Positions 7,079 to 9,153 of a stretch of 9,153 bases of DNA are shown one piece after another. This DNA is from Crocinitomicaceae bacterium (lineage in GTDB: Bacteria; Bacteroidota; Bacteroidia; Flavobacteriales_D; Crocinitomicaceae): NCBI GenBank assembly GCA_002696025.1, contig NZQU01000106.1, forward strand, positions 11,589-20,741, written 5' to 3'. How positions within the stretch are numbered: position 1 is the stretch's first letter; each line of letters starts with the position of its first letter. The notes under the pieces were generated by a model that saw nothing but the letters and a program-made list of their open reading frames with translations, ran no database searches and was not told the origin of the DNA. The position numbers were made by a program, and so were the translations under genes.

Positions 7079-8344
7079 ATGACAAAGTTATTTTTCCTTA
7101 TATGCCTGGCGCCATTTTGCTTAATTTGTCAAAATGACGCAACTAAAAATTTCACCAAAAAATTATGTTCTCCAGAATTTCATGGTCGCGGATACGTTAA
7201 CAACGGAGATATTATAGCTGCAGATTTTATTGCTGAAACATTTGAAGGCATTGGTGTTTCTAATATTAATGGTAGTTATTTTCAAGAATTTTATTTTCCA
7301 GTTAATACCTTTCCAGGTAAAATGCTAGTAAAAATAAACAACAAAGAACTGAGGCCGGGGATTGATTATATAGTGGGCGCTTCATCTACAGGTGGAGAAT
7401 ATCATTTAAAGCCGGTATTTATCGATGGATCTGATTTATTAAGTAAAAATAAAATTCAAACTATTTTTAATAACAATCAAGAAACAATTGGCAACAGTGT
7501 TTTTGTAGTCAACAACACAAAGTATTCTGCAGATTCGACAAAAAAAATAAAACGATTGATCAAAGATTTAAATCAGTTGGTTGCTGTTGCAGAGATAACA
7601 AACGAAAAGTTCATCTGGTCAGTAGGCAGAAAAACAACACGATTCCCCATCTTGAAAGTAAAGGAAAGTGCAATTCCAAAAAACACACAAACAATTGACT
7701 TGAAAATCGATCAAAAATTTATTCCCAATCACATGGCAAAAAATGTGATTGGGTACATTCCTTCAAAAAGAAAAAACAGCAAAAGCATTGTGTTTTCTGC
7801 ACATTATGACCATTTAGGACGAATGGGGAGTGAAACTTATTTTCCTGGGGCTAATGATAATGCAAGCGGAACAGCCATGCTGGTTCATTTAGCAAAATAC
7901 TTCATTAAAAATCCATCAAAATACAACATATACTTTATGGCTTTTGCTGGAGAAGAGGCGGGTCTTATTGGGTCACATTTTATGGCTGAAAACCCTGTTT
8001 TAGAACTTGAAAAAATTGCATTTGTTCTCAATTTAGATATCATGGGAAGTGGAGAAGAAGGAATTACAGTTGTTAACGGGCGGGTGCACAAAAAAGCATA
8101 CAACAAACTGCTTCGTTTAAACAAAAAACAACAGTACTTAAGTAGTATAAAAGCAAGAGGAGAGGCTGCCAATTCAGATCATTACTGGTTTTCTCAAAAA
8201 GGTGTGCCCGCATTTTTTATATACACAAGAGGTAATAACAAACATTACCATGATATTTTTGATACCTACGAAGAATTGACCTTTGATTCATTTGAACCTA
8301 TTTCCAATCTTCTAATTAAATTCACCAAAACCTGTTTAAAATAA
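7079..8344 (+). CDS. Secreted M28-family zinc metallopeptidase
   Basis: This 421-residue protein has an N-terminal signal peptide (hydrophobic about 4-16, probable cleavage near Q18) and should act in the periplasm or outside the cell. There is no proper lipobox: C17 is preceded by Ile, not Gly/Ala/Ser. The M28 peptidase fold occupies about 220-415 and all co-catalytic zinc ligands are present: H242 (AHYDHLG), bridging D260 (GANDNASG), E293 with general base E292 (GEEAGLIGS), D320 (NLDIMG) and H391 (HYHDIFDT). The stretch at about 70-215 between the N-terminal cap and the catalytic part resembles a protease-associated (PA) domain insertion, by layout only. Family members are mostly aminopeptidases or related exopeptidases; the substrate here cannot be read from sequence. 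It lies between two genes of unknown function and ends one base before the next start, so the three are probably translated from one mRNA. Confidence 0.95.
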   Translation: MTKLFFLICLAPFCLICQNDATKNFTKKLCSPEFHGRGYVNNGDIIAADFIAETFEGIGVSNINGSYFQEFYFPVNTFPGKMLVKINNKELRPGIDYIVGASSTGGEYHLKPVFIDGSDLLSKNKIQTIFNNNQETIGNSVFVVNNTKYSADSTKKIKRLIKDLNQLVAVAEITNEKFIWSVGRKTTRFPILKVKESAIPKNTQTIDLKIDQKFIPNHMAKNVIGYIPSKRKNSKSIVFSAHYDHLGRMGSETYFPGANDNASGTAMLVHLAKYFIKNPSKYNIYFMAFAGEEAGLIGSHFMAENPVLELEKIAFVLNLDIMGSGEEGITVVNGRVHKKAYNKLLRLNKKQQYLSSIKARGEAANSDHYWFSQKGVPAFFIYTRGNNKHYHDIFDTYEELTFDSFEPISNLLIKFTKTCLK

Positions 8345-8345
8345 A

Positions 8346-8912
8346 ATGGCAACAAAAAAAATAAAACACAATTGGAAATCAATTGAGAAAAGCCTGCTTT
8401 CAGATGATGAGAAGATGTTTGATTCTATGATTAAATTCTTAGAAAAAAACGGAAAATTAGAATACCTTTCTAAAATTATCGGATTGTTAAACAATATAAC
8501 TGACGCAAGAAAAGCAAAAGTTTTTTCTTTTTTATCTAAACTAAAGCAGAAAGATGCTGCGCCAATTATGATGGAAATTGTCAAAGATGAAAAAAATAAA
8601 GAATTTCAAGATTTAATACTTAATACATTTTGGAATTCAAGCATTGATTATTCTGCTTTTTTTGCAGAATTTGTTGAAATTTCATGTAAAGGGCAATATA
8701 TAACTGCCCTGGAGTGTCTAACAATCCTTGAGAATTTAAAGGGGCCCTTTAATGAAGGTCAAATACTAGATGCACAACTGCATTTAAAAAACTACTTAGA
8801 AATAGAAAACAAACAAGATGATAAGGCCCCTCTTATTAGTGAAATTGCTGTTTTTATTAAACAAATAAATGACCAGCTATCTGATATTGACCAGGATTTT
8901 ATTGAATTATGA
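8346..8912 (+). CDS. All-helical (HEAT-like) protein of unknown function
   Basis: I do not recognise a named family. The 188 residues are acidic-to-mixed and look entirely alpha-helical, with repeated amphipathic segments of about 30 residues (for example 37-67, 67-97 and 105-130) suggestive of HEAT/ARM-like packing. There are no signal peptide, membrane segment, cysteine cluster or catalytic motif, so a cytoplasmic scaffold or adaptor role is most likely, but that is inference. The ATG at 8346-8348 is one base after the stop of the M28 peptidase, which implies co-transcription and probably coupled translation. Because the peptidase is exported and this protein is not, direct physical partnership is unlikely. 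It is the last gene of the plus-strand train and ends 44 bp from a converging reading frame. Confidence 0.8.
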   Translation: MATKKIKHNWKSIEKSLLSDDEKMFDSMIKFLEKNGKLEYLSKIIGLLNNITDARKAKVFSFLSKLKQKDAAPIMMEIVKDEKNKEFQDLILNTFWNSSIDYSAFFAEFVEISCKGQYITALECLTILENLKGPFNEGQILDAQLHLKNYLEIENKQDDKAPLISEIAVFIKQINDQLSDIDQDFIEL

Positions 8913-8956
8913 TCTATGGGGAAATATAGATTTATTAGGCTAATTTAAATATTCCT

Positions 8957-9106
8957 TTATTGCTCCCTATTAACAAGAGCTGCCGCAAAAACAAAACAAG
9001 CAAAAGAGATTCCCATCATAACAACAGGAGCAATGAAAAGAAATTTAACACCTATTAAAAAACAAATTAAGACAACAAACAAATTGAAATATATCGCCCT
9101 TTTCAT
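8957..9106 (-). CDS. Short hydrophobic protein, or C-terminal end of a membrane protein
   Basis: A minus-strand frame ends with TAA at 8957-8959. Read from the ATG at 9104-9106 it gives 49 residues starting MKRAIYFNLF, with two hydrophobic stretches (about 5-20 and 24-45) and a polar end (NREQ), as for a small inner-membrane protein with two helices. The frame stays open upstream to the window edge at 9153, so it could instead be the tail of a larger membrane protein. The AT-rich run before the ATG looks more like untranslated leader than coding sequence, which favours the short form slightly. It converges on the plus-strand train. No family is recognised. Confidence 0.4.
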   Translation of the reverse strand: MKRAIYFNLFVVLICFLIGVKFLFIAPVVMMGISFACFVFAAALVNREQ

Positions 9107-9153
9107 TTTTGATGTATCAAACTCAATAAATCGCAAAATAAATAAATTAATTA

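Noticed and set aside
7079..7132. Lipoprotein signal in the M28 peptidase (Cys17)
   Set aside because: The residue before Cys is Ile, not Gly/Ala/Ser, so the lipobox is not met; an ordinary signal peptide is more likely.
7885..8584. Minus-strand frames of 95 and 82 codons opposite the peptidase and helical-protein genes
   Set aside because: Both are antisense to genes supported by motifs or operon spacing and have no recognisable features of their own.
8912..8931. ATCTAT/ATAGAT inverted repeat with GGGGAAAT loop just after the last plus-strand gene, as a terminator
   Set aside because: The six-pair stem is almost all A-T, overlaps the stop codon, and is followed only by TTATT; too weak to call in this AT-rich DNA.

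Overview
The window looks like chromosomal DNA of a low-GC Bacteroidota bacterium, probably a marine or flavobacterial-type lineage. The main reasons are gene-content traits of that phylum: a MurF-like/alanine racemase fusion, a periplasmic two-propeller plus Y_Y_Y sensor on a one-pass membrane protein, an FtnA-type ferritin, weak or absent Shine-Dalgarno sequences and very AT-rich spacers. No mobile element, tRNA, rRNA or CRISPR array is visible, and coding density is high.

The left two thirds (1-6706) is one tightly packed minus-strand gene train, in transcription order: tdk (thymidine kinase), then a murF-like/alr fusion whose TTG start overlaps the tdk stop by 4 nt, then ferritin after 36 bp, then a very large propeller-sensor adenylate cyclase whose start lies 9 bp after the ferritin stop and whose C-terminus runs off the left edge. 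The first genes provide dTMP salvage, D-alanine for peptidoglycan and iron storage. The last is a signalling protein that should sense something in the periplasm and make cAMP in the cytoplasm.

A 123-bp divergent spacer (6707-6829) holds several inverted repeats and must contain promoters for both directions. To its right is a plus-strand train: a 78-residue helical protein of unknown function, a secreted M28-family zinc peptidase 12 bp later, and a 188-residue all-helical protein after a single base. A short minus-strand reading frame for a hydrophobic protein converges on this train at the right edge and may be the end of a gene that continues outside.

The two observations I consider most worth checking are the periplasmic sensor fused to a cyclase with a full set of adenylate-cyclase residues, and the apparent loss of several catalytic features in the MurF half of the fusion while the racemase half looks intact.
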